A stretch of 33,116 bases of DNA, taken from positions 1 to 33,116 of the forward strand of contig JAHJQM010000054.1 in NCBI GenBank assembly GCA_018819285.1, given 5' to 3'. A program made the translations under genes and the position numbers. This document shows, piece after piece, positions 8,355 to 17,010 of this stretch. The first letter of the stretch is position 1. Every line of letters starts with the position of its first letter. The DNA is from Candidatus Omnitrophota bacterium (GTDB lineage: Bacteria > Omnitrophota > Gorgyraeia > Gorgyraeales > Gorgyraeaceae). Under the pieces are notes generated by a model. It made no database searches, was not told the origin of the DNA, and was given only the letters and a program-made list of their open reading frames with translations.

Positions 8355-9167
8355 TTATATAATATCGACGCTGGTTTTTGGAATCCAGCCTTTTAGATCC
8401 TTTGAAAGCTCAATTTCATACCAATCCTGGGCATCTTTTATTATACTAACTTCTGCGCCCTCGTGGAGAGTAAATTGTAAAAGATAATCCTCTTTTGGCC
8501 CGCTTCTTGCATCGGCTTTTTCAGTTACTATAATTCCTGCCTTTGTAAAATTTTCGTTTCTTATTTTTGTAAATAAAAATAACAGGAGGATAAAAAATAC
8601 GGCACCAAATACTCCAACAGTATAAAACATAAACCGTCTTTTAGCAATAAAAAATATTGAAAATATCAAAATTAAAATTATAACTAGATAAAGAAAAGAG
8701 CACATTAACGACAACTCATCTATATTCACTCTGTCATATACAAAAAGTAGCATATTTAAAACAAAACCTTTTTCGGATGTGTTTATTTTATCTACGGTCA
8801 TCTCCTTAGTAAGTTTTAAATTAAACTGAGCGTCTTTATCGCGCGGATCTATTCTTAATGCCCTTTCGTAATTTAAAATAGCTTTACCTATTTTCTTCAA
8901 TTTGAAGTAGCTGTTTCCTAAATTATAAAATACCTCCTGGCTGACTTCATTAATTCTAAGAAGCCCCTCATAAAAAGAAACCGCCTTTTCATAATCTCCG
9001 TTTTCATAACTTGCGTTTCCTTTTTTATAGAGCCCCTCTGGTTCCTCAACTGCTATCGAGATTCCAGCGAATATAAAAAATATCAAAAAATAAAATACTA
9101 AAATCTTTTTTATCCAGCTCTTTCCAGAACTATTTAAAGTATTATTGTTAGGAAGGGCTGGATTCAT
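8355..9167 (-). CDS. batE: BatE: TPR and SH3-like membrane protein
   Basis: The 270-residue protein has an N-terminal hydrophobic segment (about 20-41, signal or anchor), then two to three TPR units (about 45-115, with the NLGNSYFKLKKIGKAILNYE pattern). Two transmembrane helices follow (about 153-173 and 180-200). A C-terminal bacterial SH3-like domain (about 210-268) contains DARSGP and GWIPK. This TPR-TM-SH3 order is the BatE arrangement. It probably works with BatA/B/D in the envelope as a scaffold. Its ATG overlaps the batD stop by 4 nt. It is the last gene of the operon. Confidence 0.85.
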   Translation of the reverse strand: MNPALPNNNTLNSSGKSWIKKILVFYFLIFFIFAGISIAVEEPEGLYKKGNASYENGDYEKAVSFYEGLLRINEVSQEVFYNLGNSYFKLKKIGKAILNYERALRIDPRDKDAQFNLKLTKEMTVDKINTSEKGFVLNMLLFVYDRVNIDELSLMCSFLYLVIILILIFSIFFIAKRRFMFYTVGVFGAVFFILLLFLFTKIRNENFTKAGIIVTEKADARSGPKEDYLLQFTLHEGAEVSIIKDAQDWYEIELSKDLKGWIPKTSVDII

Positions 9168-10996
9168 ATATATCTCTCTAAATTCATTATAATGCCCTCT
9201 GCTTCTCTGAAGGTACGATCCATATCATCTTTTGTAAATCCAGCTGACGCAAACCGAGCCATGTCGCAATAGTCAAACACCATCTTTACTTTACTGATAA
9301 CATCCTCGTTAACTCCAGCTTTTTTCAGCTTCTCTTCGAGTAAATCTTTTGTAATAGACGCATGTGGGATATTTAATTTATCCGCTATATATTCTATTAC
9401 TGCTTTATAAATCTCTGTATAAAATTCCTTCACCATGTTTTTATTTATTGTTTTTCTAGCGCCTTTTAGTCTTTTTGAAGCAGCGCTTCTTGCGCGTAAA
9501 GATCTTGCATATCCTACATCAGTCCTCAGTCTATTTCTATATAATTCGTATAAATATAGGGCTATGAGAATAAAAAGTGGAAATATATTTATTGATAAAA
9601 ATATTTTATTTTTATATAAAAAAGTGTTTTTGGGCTTGAACTGCGCAGGGAAAATCTTTATGTACCCTATGTCTTTTTTTAAAAGCTGAATTTCTTTCTT
9701 TTCGGCAACAGACATAGACGTAATTTTTTCAGCAGGCATATCTATTGATTTTGTAACATTTATTGTCACAGGGTTCAGTTCCTTTTGCACATAATCTTTA
9801 AGAACAGGGTCAAAATAAATATATTTAATAGGTCCTATTGTAATATTGCCTGCAATTTTTGGGATAATCATCTTTTCAAATATCTTTTCACCCTGAACAA
9901 CATAATTTGCTTTTGAGATCTTTTCAGAACTACCTGATTCGTAAAATTTAACATCTTGGATCTCCGGCACTATAGGAGGAGATATTGTCTTTATATTGCC
10001 TTTTCCTTTTATTTTTATTTTTAAACTCAGGGGTTGATTTTCTTCTATTGTATTTTTGTCAATGTTTAGAGAGGTATCAAAATCCCCCACGTCTCCTTTG
10101 AAATCAGCTGGTTTATTTTGTTCCGGTAAAGGTACTATCTCTACTTTTATAGAATCTGTTGTAAGTATTATAGGTTTTCCTCTTTTGAACATACTGAAAG
10201 GGTCCTGGTCAAATATATCAAAAGGATTTTTTGATATAAATTTATCTATATCTTCCATAGTTGCCTCTAATCTTGCAGGACCTATGGTAAATTCTCCATG
10301 ACCTGTGGCAAAAAGAGCTGTTTTAATTTCTGTTACAAGATATCTTGTCCCGTCTATAACTTTATAATATTTTTTCTGCGGAGGCATGTCTTCTGCCCAG
10401 AACCCTGTGGTAGAAGGAGGACTATAAACTGGGTTTTCGAATAAATTAACCGCCTGGTAAACCGCAAATGTAAGCGTTATTTGTTCATTCACATACGCCC
10501 TAAGCTTATCTACATACGCCTCTATAAAAAGCTCTTTGCCATGCTGCGGTTGGCTATTTTGTTCCTCAGGCTCTGTAGATTTACCCTGTTGCTGCTGGGG
10601 ATATGTTTGCTGCTGAACATTTCTTGGTAATACCTTTATATTTATAGGCCCGGCTGAATATAACTTACCTTGATAATTAATACTGAATGGGCCAAGAGTA
10701 TAATCGCCTGTATCATTGGGCACTAATATATAATTAAAGGATACTGAACTTGAAACCCGGCCATTTATAATAGAGAGATTTTGAGACCTCCCTGAAGAAT
10801 ATGAAGTAAATCCTTTTAAATCAGGAATACTAGGCTGAGGGATATTGGACACATTACCAGACACTGTTATGGTAAGCGTTACCTGTTCATCTAACGCAAC
10901 TTCTTGCTTATCCACATCAGCAGATATAGATAAATCTTCAGCGTAACAAACTGTAGCTATTGACAAAAATAATAAAAATGAAAAAAAATATCTCAT
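9164..10996 (-). CDS. batD: BatD: oxygen-tolerance family membrane protein
   Basis: The 610-residue protein starts with a signal peptide (1-19, ending CYA). Tandem beta-sandwich regions follow, opening with the typical BatD phrase VDKQEVALDEQVTLTITV and repeated near 160-180 as AYVDKLRAYVNEQITLTF. A Gln/Pro-rich linker lies near 128-152. One transmembrane helix lies near 462-484, and a cytosolic helical tail of about 120 residues follows, related to the small DUF4381-type tail domain (FYTEIYKAVIEYIADKLNI). BatD is found with the VWA proteins BatA and BatB and is thought to form a periplasmic part of that complex. A weak GGGA lies before the ATG, 15 nt after batC. Confidence 0.88.
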   Translation of the reverse strand: MRYFFSFLLFLSIATVCYAEDLSISADVDKQEVALDEQVTLTITVSGNVSNIPQPSIPDLKGFTSYSSGRSQNLSIINGRVSSSVSFNYILVPNDTGDYTLGPFSINYQGKLYSAGPINIKVLPRNVQQQTYPQQQQGKSTEPEEQNSQPQHGKELFIEAYVDKLRAYVNEQITLTFAVYQAVNLFENPVYSPPSTTGFWAEDMPPQKKYYKVIDGTRYLVTEIKTALFATGHGEFTIGPARLEATMEDIDKFISKNPFDIFDQDPFSMFKRGKPIILTTDSIKVEIVPLPEQNKPADFKGDVGDFDTSLNIDKNTIEENQPLSLKIKIKGKGNIKTISPPIVPEIQDVKFYESGSSEKISKANYVVQGEKIFEKMIIPKIAGNITIGPIKYIYFDPVLKDYVQKELNPVTINVTKSIDMPAEKITSMSVAEKKEIQLLKKDIGYIKIFPAQFKPKNTFLYKNKIFLSINIFPLFILIALYLYELYRNRLRTDVGYARSLRARSAASKRLKGARKTINKNMVKEFYTEIYKAVIEYIADKLNIPHASITKDLLEEKLKKAGVNEDVISKVKMVFDYCDMARFASAGFTKDDMDRTFREAEGIIMNLERYI

Positions 10997-11011
10997 AATA
11001 ATCCCACAATG

Positions 11012-11845
11012 TTACCAGTCTTTGTCCACTTTATATCTGCCTTCTATAGGCTTGTTTCTCAATTCTTTCTGCAAATCTTTTTCATCATCTTTAAACGCAT
11101 CCAAGAGCCTTACAGCGTCTTCTTTTGACATCTCGTCTTTCTTCTCTTCTCCTGAAGATCCTTGCTGTTCTTCTTTTACCTGGTTTCCTTCCTTCTCAAT
11201 GCCAGATTGTTTCTGTTCTTTTTGCTGTTCTTTTTCCTTTTGAGATGACTTTTCCCTTTCTTCTTTTTCGCTTGTCTCGTCCGATTTCTGTTCTTCTGAT
11301 TGCTTCTGCTCTTCCTGCTGCTTTTCTTTAGATTTGGAAAGCTCGTTCTGCTTCTGCTGCTCCTGGTTTTTATTTTCTTTTTGCTGAGACTTGTCTTGTT
11401 TCTCGTCTTTCTTATTAAGATTTTCTTTTATCTTTTTTCTTACAAATTCTATATTATATTTTGCGTCTTCGTCATTAGGATTTATATCCAGGCATTTTTT
11501 ATAATCCTCTATTGCTTCTAACAATTTACCCATCCTATAATGCGTATTTCCCATATTATAATACGATTTTCCCTGAAGTTCATTATCTTTTGAATTCAAA
11601 GATTTTTCATATTCTTTAAATGCACTCTCATATTTTTTTTGTTCATGAAGGCCGTTTCCTATATTATAATAAAGCTTGTCGCTGTCAGGATTTTCAATCT
11701 GCGCGTCACGCCATTTAGATAAGGCCTCATCAACCTTGCCCTCTTTATAAAGTTTATTCCCTTCGCTATTCTTCGAAGCAAGCGAATCTCCCCAGGCCCA
11801 TCCTAATATAGATATATAGAATAAAAATATCAGCCATAGCTTCAT
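11012..11845 (-). CDS. batC: BatC: TPR protein with charged Lys/Glu/Gln tail
   Basis: The 277-residue protein has an N-terminal signal sequence (about 1-19). Three TPR units follow (about 25-135): NKLYKEGKVDEALSKW, YYNIGNGLHEQKKYESAFKEY and YYNMGNTHYRMGKLLEAIEDY. A low-complexity, probably disordered stretch rich in K, E and Q (about 138-232) comes next. A conserved short C-terminal block (DAVRLLDAF to the end) is typical of proteins between BatB and BatD. It is likely a periplasmic adaptor for the VWA proteins. It overlaps batB by 4 nt. The low-complexity DNA also gives antisense open frames, which are not genes. Confidence 0.85.
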   Translation of the reverse strand: MKLWLIFLFYISILGWAWGDSLASKNSEGNKLYKEGKVDEALSKWRDAQIENPDSDKLYYNIGNGLHEQKKYESAFKEYEKSLNSKDNELQGKSYYNMGNTHYRMGKLLEAIEDYKKCLDINPNDEDAKYNIEFVRKKIKENLNKKDEKQDKSQQKENKNQEQQKQNELSKSKEKQQEEQKQSEEQKSDETSEKEEREKSSQKEKEQQKEQKQSGIEKEGNQVKEEQQGSSGEEKKDEMSKEDAVRLLDAFKDDEKDLQKELRNKPIEGRYKVDKDW

Positions 11846-12843
11846 TTCTTTTTTCTGTCTCCTATTATAAATTCAATGCACAGCAAAATAAGAGCGATTC
11901 CCAGAAAATATTGAAACCTGTCCTCATATTGCGTGAATAACCTGCTTGATAGTTCTTTTTTATCCATCTTACTTATTTCATCATAAATCTTATCGAGTTC
12001 AAATTCGCTGGCTGTTGCGTGGTAATATTTCCCATCTGTAATAAGCGCTATTTTCTGAAGCATATCTTCATCTAATTTTGTCATTACAACTTCACCTATC
12101 TTATCTTTTTTATACCCATTCACCTTGCCAGACTCATCTATTATAGGTATAGGTTCTCCTTTTTTAGTACCTATGCCTATTGTATAAATCTTTATCCCCT
12201 CTTTTTTCGCTTCACTGGCAGCTTCCGCTGGATTTGTATTATGGTCTTCTCCATCTGTAAGCAGAATAAGGACTTTGTGTTTTCTTTCTTTTTTATTGAA
12301 TCCTTTTACAGCGGTTTTAATCGCATCTCCGATGGCTGTGCCAGGCCTGGGCATCATGCCAGGTTCTATTATGCTTAAAAACATTTTTGCCGCGCTATAG
12401 TCTAGCGTTAACGGACATTGCATGAAACTATTTCCTGCAAATGTCACTATCCCAACTCTATCGCCTTTAAGTTTATCTATAAGAGATCCTATTTCTAACT
12501 TTGCCTTCTCAATGCGGCTTGGCTTTATATCCTGAGCCATCATACTAAAAGATGTGTCTATAGCTATCATAATATCCACTCCGTAACGTTTCGTCATAGT
12601 GAGCCTTGCGCCTATCTGAGGCATAGCTAAAGCCAAAATCAAAAAACTTACAGCTATGATTATTAAAACCTTATTTATTCTTTCTTTAGTAACGCTTTTG
12701 GAAGAAGAAAGCTTCTCTATAAGAACAGGATCTCCAAATTTCTCTATTTTCTTTCTTTTATTTATCCTTGCAAATATAAAAAATACTACCAGTGTTGGAA
12801 TTAATAAAAGAAAATTCAAGTATACTGGAGTTCCCCAGTGCAT
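11842..12843 (-). CDS. batB: BatB: VWA-domain membrane protein
   Basis: From the ATG at 12843 the protein has 333 residues. A further in-frame TTG at 12870 exists, but it lies within a hairpin repeat and has no ribosome-binding site, whereas ATG 12843 follows GAGG at 6-nt spacing. Two N-terminal transmembrane helices (about 8-25 and 58-76), a VWA domain and a C-terminal helix (about 310-328) are seen. The MIDAS metal site is complete: DTSFS (96-100), a Thr in PGTAIGDA, and LLTDGED. It would bind a divalent metal and partner proteins at the membrane. It overlaps batC by ATGA. Confidence 0.9.
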   Translation of the reverse strand: MHWGTPVYLNFLLLIPTLVVFFIFARINKRKKIEKFGDPVLIEKLSSSKSVTKERINKVLIIIAVSFLILALAMPQIGARLTMTKRYGVDIMIAIDTSFSMMAQDIKPSRIEKAKLEIGSLIDKLKGDRVGIVTFAGNSFMQCPLTLDYSAAKMFLSIIEPGMMPRPGTAIGDAIKTAVKGFNKKERKHKVLILLTDGEDHNTNPAEAASEAKKEGIKIYTIGIGTKKGEPIPIIDESGKVNGYKKDKIGEVVMTKLDEDMLQKIALITDGKYYHATASEFELDKIYDEISKMDKKELSSRLFTQYEDRFQYFLGIALILLCIEFIIGDRKKK

Positions 12844-12867
12844 AACGTACCTCGTCCATCTTCTAAA

Positions 12868-12906
12868 CAACTTTACACTTCCGACAATGTCACAAGTGTA
12901 AAGTTA
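12868..12906. repeat. hairpin repeat copy C, between batA and batB
   Basis: AACTTTACACTT (12869-12880) pairs perfectly with AAGTGTAAAGTT (12894-12905) around a 13-nt loop containing GACAATGTC. It is a diverged member of the family at 23553 and 26667, sharing the ACACTT/AAGTGT arms and the GACAATGTCA core. The batA stop codon (TAA, 12904-12906) overlaps one arm. The element fills the only large gap in the bat gene block. Confidence 0.75.
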
Positions 12907-13893
12907 TGGGATTTTAGCAAATATTGTATTCGTTAATACGATTTCCAATAAGAGCAGAAAAAATCCTGGCAATATAAAAAATCTTGCTAATTCAGTATAA
13001 TTTGCGTACTCTTTTGTCTCTATTTTTGTTTTTTCAAGCTGGCCTATTGTTTTATATATTTCTCTCAAGCCTTCTTTATCCTTTGCCCTGAAATACAATC
13101 CTTTTGTCTCATCAGCAATATTCTTAAGAAGGGCTTCGTCTATTTCCGTATCCATATGAACGTATCTTTTGCCAAAGATAGGATCTTCTACTGGATACAT
13201 AGCGCCTCCTGGTTTTCCTGCTCCTACTGTATATATCTTTATTCCCAAGGCTTTAGCTGCCTTAGCAGCAGTTAAAGGATCTATTTTGCCCGCATTATTA
13301 ACGCCGTCTGTTAAAAGTATTATAATTTTACTTTTTACAGTAGAGTCCCTGAGCCTATTTACAGCATTGCTTATCGCCATTCCAATAGCAGTTCCGTCTT
13401 CTATCATCCCTATATCCACCTTATCTAAAAGTTCCAGAAGCGCGCTGTAATCAAGCGTAAGCGGGCACTGAGTAAAACTGAACCTTGAAAAAACAACCAT
13501 GCCAATCCTGTCATTATGCCTGGATTTTATAAATTCTCTTAGAACATCTTTAGCGGCGCTTAACCTATTCTGCGGAGCGAAATCTTCTGCCTTCATACTG
13601 CCGGAGATATCCAAGGTAAGCATGATATCAATCCCTTCTGTTATTATCTCTTCTTCTTTCTGACCTGCCTGAGGCCTTGCAAGCGCCAGGATAAAAATAA
13701 AAATAGCTGCCATTCTCAATATCATTGGCGTATATCTATACTTCACGCGAAATCCTGGGCGTATGTTCTTTGGGATAGAGATATCTGAAAAGATAATGCT
13801 CGCTTCGCGCAATTTAACCCGCTTGAAATAATCCCAGATTAATAACGGGATAATGCCAAGTAATAATAAAAATAATGGGTTTGCAAATCTCAT
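12904..13893 (-). CDS. batA: BatA: VWA-domain membrane protein
   Basis: The 329-residue protein has an N-terminal helix (5-22), a second helix (about 56-73), a VWA domain (about 88-285) and a C-terminal helix (about 302-322). The MIDAS residues are present: DISGS (95-99), a Thr in DGTAIGMA, and LLTDGVNN. It is a paralogue of BatB and is expected to pair with it at the inner membrane, with the MoxR ATPase acting on the complex. Its ATG overlaps the upstream stop by 4 nt. After the stop comes the hairpin repeat, then batB. Confidence 0.92.
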   Translation of the reverse strand: MRFANPLFLLLLGIIPLLIWDYFKRVKLREASIIFSDISIPKNIRPGFRVKYRYTPMILRMAAIFIFILALARPQAGQKEEEIITEGIDIMLTLDISGSMKAEDFAPQNRLSAAKDVLREFIKSRHNDRIGMVVFSRFSFTQCPLTLDYSALLELLDKVDIGMIEDGTAIGMAISNAVNRLRDSTVKSKIIILLTDGVNNAGKIDPLTAAKAAKALGIKIYTVGAGKPGGAMYPVEDPIFGKRYVHMDTEIDEALLKNIADETKGLYFRAKDKEGLREIYKTIGQLEKTKIETKEYANYTELARFFILPGFFLLLLEIVLTNTIFAKIP

Positions 13894-14390
13894 ATTGTAA
13901 TTTTAGGCGTTGTTATCTCTACAATCTCTTCCGCCTTTTTATGCGCTTCTTCCATCTCGTTCTGACTAGGCGTATATTTTGCAAATTTCACCATATCGCA
14001 GTCTTCAAGAAAATCATTTATCCTGTCTGCATGTAAACGCTCTATCTTTTTTGACTTCATCTCCTGGAAAAGTTCCCATGTAGTCCTGTCCATAGCAAAA
14101 ATTACATACCTATTCTCCATATAAGCCCTGATGATATCCGAGAGCTTTATATAATATTCCTTGATCATGCCTTTTTCCGAAAGCTTCATTTCCTTAAGGG
14201 CTTTCAAAGCTTCTCTCGCAATCTCTCCTGCAGGCCTTGGGGGCATAGAAAGTTTTTCTTCTACCTTTTTCTTTTTAAGATAAATAAACGCCGCAATAAC
14301 CAGCGCAGTTAAAATCAATGCAATAACCAGAAGCGCTGGAAACCTTCCGCTTATTTCTACAACATCCTTTAATGGCCTTATATCATTCAT
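13890..14390 (-). CDS. DUF4381-like membrane protein of the bat operon
   Basis: The 166-residue protein has one transmembrane helix near 18-38, a basic stretch (KKKK), then a helical domain with DIIRAYMENRY and DCDMVKFAKYTPS. This is the small single-pass protein often placed just before batA, and its cytosolic domain resembles the C-terminal tail of BatD in this operon (compare YCDMARFA in BatD with DCDMVKFA here). It may contact MoxR or the DUF58 protein from the cytosolic face; that is inference. It is coupled by ATGA overlaps on both sides. Confidence 0.75.
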   Translation of the reverse strand: MNDIRPLKDVVEISGRFPALLVIALILTALVIAAFIYLKKKKVEEKLSMPPRPAGEIAREALKALKEMKLSEKGMIKEYYIKLSDIIRAYMENRYVIFAMDRTTWELFQEMKSKKIERLHADRINDFLEDCDMVKFAKYTPSQNEMEEAHKKAEEIVEITTPKITI

Positions 14391-14608
14391 ACGCCTATCT
14401 CTAATATCTTTCTGCTGCTGGTTTCACCTGATACAATCCTGATATTCTGCTTTTTTACGCCAAATTTTTCTGAAAGAAGCTCAATCACCCTTTTATTAGC
14501 CCGGCCTTTTTCAGGCGGCATAGCTACCTTTATCCTGTAACTATTTTCAGAAATCTTCCGCACGTCTTCCTTTTTAGCCTTTGTAATAACCTTTAATTCT
14601 ATTCTCAT
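14387..14608 (-). CDS. DUF167 (YggU-type) small protein
   Basis: The 73-residue protein carries the DUF167 signature: A-M-P-P-E-K-G-R-A-N-K-R-V-I-E-L-L followed by I-V-S-G-E-T-S-S-R-K. This family folds as a small alpha/beta domain and has no firmly known function. AGGG five bases before the ATG supports the start. It lies 12 nt after the ABC permease and overlaps the next gene by 4 nt. It seems a passenger in the operon rather than a known Bat component. Confidence 0.88.
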   Translation of the reverse strand: MRIELKVITKAKKEDVRKISENSYRIKVAMPPEKGRANKRVIELLSEKFGVKKQNIRIVSGETSSRKILEIGV

Positions 14609-14620
14609 CTATACCCTTTT

Positions 14621-16300
14621 TTAGAATTCCATTGCCGATAATTTTTTTTCTCCGTATAAAAGCGGGAATATACATAGCCCTATGCCTATTAAAGAAACTA
14701 TCCCCATGGAAAACATAGCCGCTTTTTTTAAATCCATATACGTAGCTATATGGCCTTTTAAAAATAACTGGAATGGAAACATTGTTGCTGCCACCGTGAT
14801 CAATATAAACCCTATGCTAGCTATTAAAGTTAGTGTTCCACCGAAACCTGATACTACTTTCGCCGGATTTTCCGACTTAAAATCAGGAAAAGCCGCGCCC
14901 AAACCCATGCTTAAGCCTATAAGCGCCATATTCATTATAAATACTACCCAGATGAAACAAGCCTCCAGCAAACCTGATATCCCTAGCATCTTGTTTGACA
15001 TTATTAAAAGAGATTCTGTTATAAAAAAACTTACTATAAAGCTTGCCAGGAACTTTTCATAAAGTATCTTCCTTAATCCTAACGGCGAAAGGCCTATTAT
15101 CCAGAATTTATTGCCTTCCATGCTTATCTGTGGAAAGATAAACCTAGTGCTTAGCGAACCTAGCGTAAGAAGTATTGCGCTTAAATTCAAAAAAGCGCAT
15201 ATATTTTTCCAAAAAGGCTGCAGCATATTGTATGAAAAATGCCTGATATTCACAAAATACACCCCGAGCATCCCGAAGAATATAACAAACTGCGTCCACT
15301 GCATTGGCTCGCGCCAGAAAAGTTTCATATCTTTAATGATCAGGCCGCGTGAATCCATTCCGAATATCTTGAATAACGGCCTTATTCTTTCTATGATCCC
15401 TCTGCCTAGGCAAAATATCTTCTCTCTTGCTTGAGAATGAAGCTCCTGCCACGATATAAGATAAAATTTTTCTGCAATATTAACTAACGCCTCTGTAAAA
15501 AATAAGGCTGTGCTCAAAAGTAATAAAAAATAGTAAAAGGCGTCTTTAAATTCCTTTAGAGACGCTTTTAAAATACCTTCTGCCATCCAGTAACTCGGCA
15601 AAAACGGAGAATGCGACATATGTATATTAGGCAACATCTGATTCAACATAAATATCTCAATAGTCTGCCCTGATTCTTCAAGTCTCACTCTTTTAATAGA
15701 TTTATAAATAACCAGCGCTACAAACAGGCTTATTAAAAATATAACAGTTCTCAATTTCTTTTGCGGCAAAAGTTTTACAAGTAACATTGTCAATGCTGAA
15801 CCTATACTGCCTGCAATTATTAAAAAGGGGATAAAATACAAAAACATAAAAATATATAGGGCCTTATCAGCATGATTTGCCATCCCAAAACTTACCATAA
15901 ACGGCACAAGTATTACCATAAAAGCCCATGAGCTAAGCATATTTGATTCAATGAATTTATACCTGAAAACAGCTCCTGATCTTAAAGGATATGAAAAGAG
16001 CAATTCCGTATCTTTGGAGATGTAAACAGTAGAGTATGTAATAATAGCATTACTGAAAATAAGCATCAAAAACAGTACAAAATAAAATAGATACATAAGC
16101 CTTTCTACTATTATTGAACCGACTTCTGGAATACCTCTCATAAATGAAAATGCCACATAGCATATAAGAAATTCTACAGCCAAGAATAATAGCGAGCATA
16201 ATAAAATAAAACATATCTTGAGCAAACTCTGCTTTTTAAGCATTGCGATGCTATTGCGGGCAACATTCAGCCATAATTTTAAAAACGCATTTATTTTCAT
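14621..16300 (-). CDS. ABC-2 type exporter permease
   Basis: The 559-residue protein has about twelve hydrophobic segments, arranged as two sets of roughly six separated by a cytosolic stretch (about 275-330) that includes the phrase GMDSRGLIIKDMKLFWREP. This is typical of large putative ABC exporter permeases that pair with a single ATPase. Its start overlaps the ATPase stop by ATGA, so the two form one transporter. The substrate cannot be read. Its place among moxR, DUF58, transglutaminase and bat genes suggests an envelope-linked export task, which is inference. Confidence 0.8.
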   Translation of the reverse strand: MKINAFLKLWLNVARNSIAMLKKQSLLKICFILLCSLLFLAVEFLICYVAFSFMRGIPEVGSIIVERLMYLFYFVLFLMLIFSNAIITYSTVYISKDTELLFSYPLRSGAVFRYKFIESNMLSSWAFMVILVPFMVSFGMANHADKALYIFMFLYFIPFLIIAGSIGSALTMLLVKLLPQKKLRTVIFLISLFVALVIYKSIKRVRLEESGQTIEIFMLNQMLPNIHMSHSPFLPSYWMAEGILKASLKEFKDAFYYFLLLLSTALFFTEALVNIAEKFYLISWQELHSQAREKIFCLGRGIIERIRPLFKIFGMDSRGLIIKDMKLFWREPMQWTQFVIFFGMLGVYFVNIRHFSYNMLQPFWKNICAFLNLSAILLTLGSLSTRFIFPQISMEGNKFWIIGLSPLGLRKILYEKFLASFIVSFFITESLLIMSNKMLGISGLLEACFIWVVFIMNMALIGLSMGLGAAFPDFKSENPAKVVSGFGGTLTLIASIGFILITVAATMFPFQLFLKGHIATYMDLKKAAMFSMGIVSLIGIGLCIFPLLYGEKKLSAMEF

Positions 16301-17010
16301 GTCAGCTTTAAGAATATCTCTTCCAGTCTTCCATCTATTCCGCTTCTCTTGCGAAGCTCTTCCAGCGTGCCTATTGCTATGAGATTTCCTTTATCTATAA
16401 TACAGATCCTGTCGCATATTTCTTCTGCCAAAGACAATGTATGAGTGGACATAAATATGGTTTTTCCATTTTTAGAGCTCTTCTTAAATATATCTTTAAC
16501 TAACTTTGTAGTCTTTGGGTCCAGGCCTACCATAGGTTCATCCACAATAATAATATCTGGATCGTGGATCAGGGCTGCTATTATAACAACCTTCTGGCGC
16601 ATGCCATGCGAATACTCTTCTATCAGGATATCCCCGTGTTCCTTTAAATCGAAGAACTCTAAAAATCCATCTATCTTTTTCTCTATATCCTTCCCGTCAA
16701 TTAGATATATCTCTGAAACAAACCTGAGAAATTCTCTTGCTGTAAGTTTTTCATATAGATATGGCGTATCAGGTATATAACTTAAGCGGCTTTTTACCTT
16801 GATATAATCCTTCTGGATATCATAGCCAAAGATTTTCACTAAGCCTTCTGTTGGCTTTAATAAGCCCGTAAGCAATTTTATAGTGGTTGTCTTGCCTGCT
16901 GCATTAGGCCCAAGGAATCCGAACAGCTCGCCCTTTCTTATGTCCAGATTAAGTTTATTAACCGCTATCTTTGTGCCAAATCTTTTAGTGAGATTTAAAG
17001 TTTCTATCAT
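16297..17010 (-). CDS. ABC transporter ATP-binding protein
   Basis: The 237-residue ATPase has Walker A GPNAAGKTT (34-42), signature YSHGMRQK (133-140), Walker B IIIVDEP (153-159) with the downstream D-loop GLDP, and the switch STHTL. The SHGMRQ form of the signature is usual in ABC-2 type exporter ATPases. It pairs with the permease encoded immediately downstream. Both its ends overlap the neighbouring genes by 4 nt, so it is fully embedded in the moxR-bat unit. Confidence 0.93.
   Translation of the reverse strand: MIETLNLTKRFGTKIAVNKLNLDIRKGELFGFLGPNAAGKTTTIKLLTGLLKPTEGLVKIFGYDIQKDYIKVKSRLSYIPDTPYLYEKLTAREFLRFVSEIYLIDGKDIEKKIDGFLEFFDLKEHGDILIEEYSHGMRQKVVIIAALIHDPDIIIVDEPMVGLDPKTTKLVKDIFKKSSKNGKTIFMSTHTLSLAEEICDRICIIDKGNLIAIGTLEELRKRSGIDGRLEEIFLKLT

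Noticed and set aside
11022-11521. Antisense frames and repeat-like DNA in batC
   Set aside because: They come from the low-complexity Lys/Glu/Gln tail; codons vary and there is no real repeat unit or plus-strand gene.
12844-12870. Longer batB start at a TTG
   Set aside because: It would begin in the hairpin repeat without a ribosome-binding site, while ATG 12843 has GAGG at good spacing.
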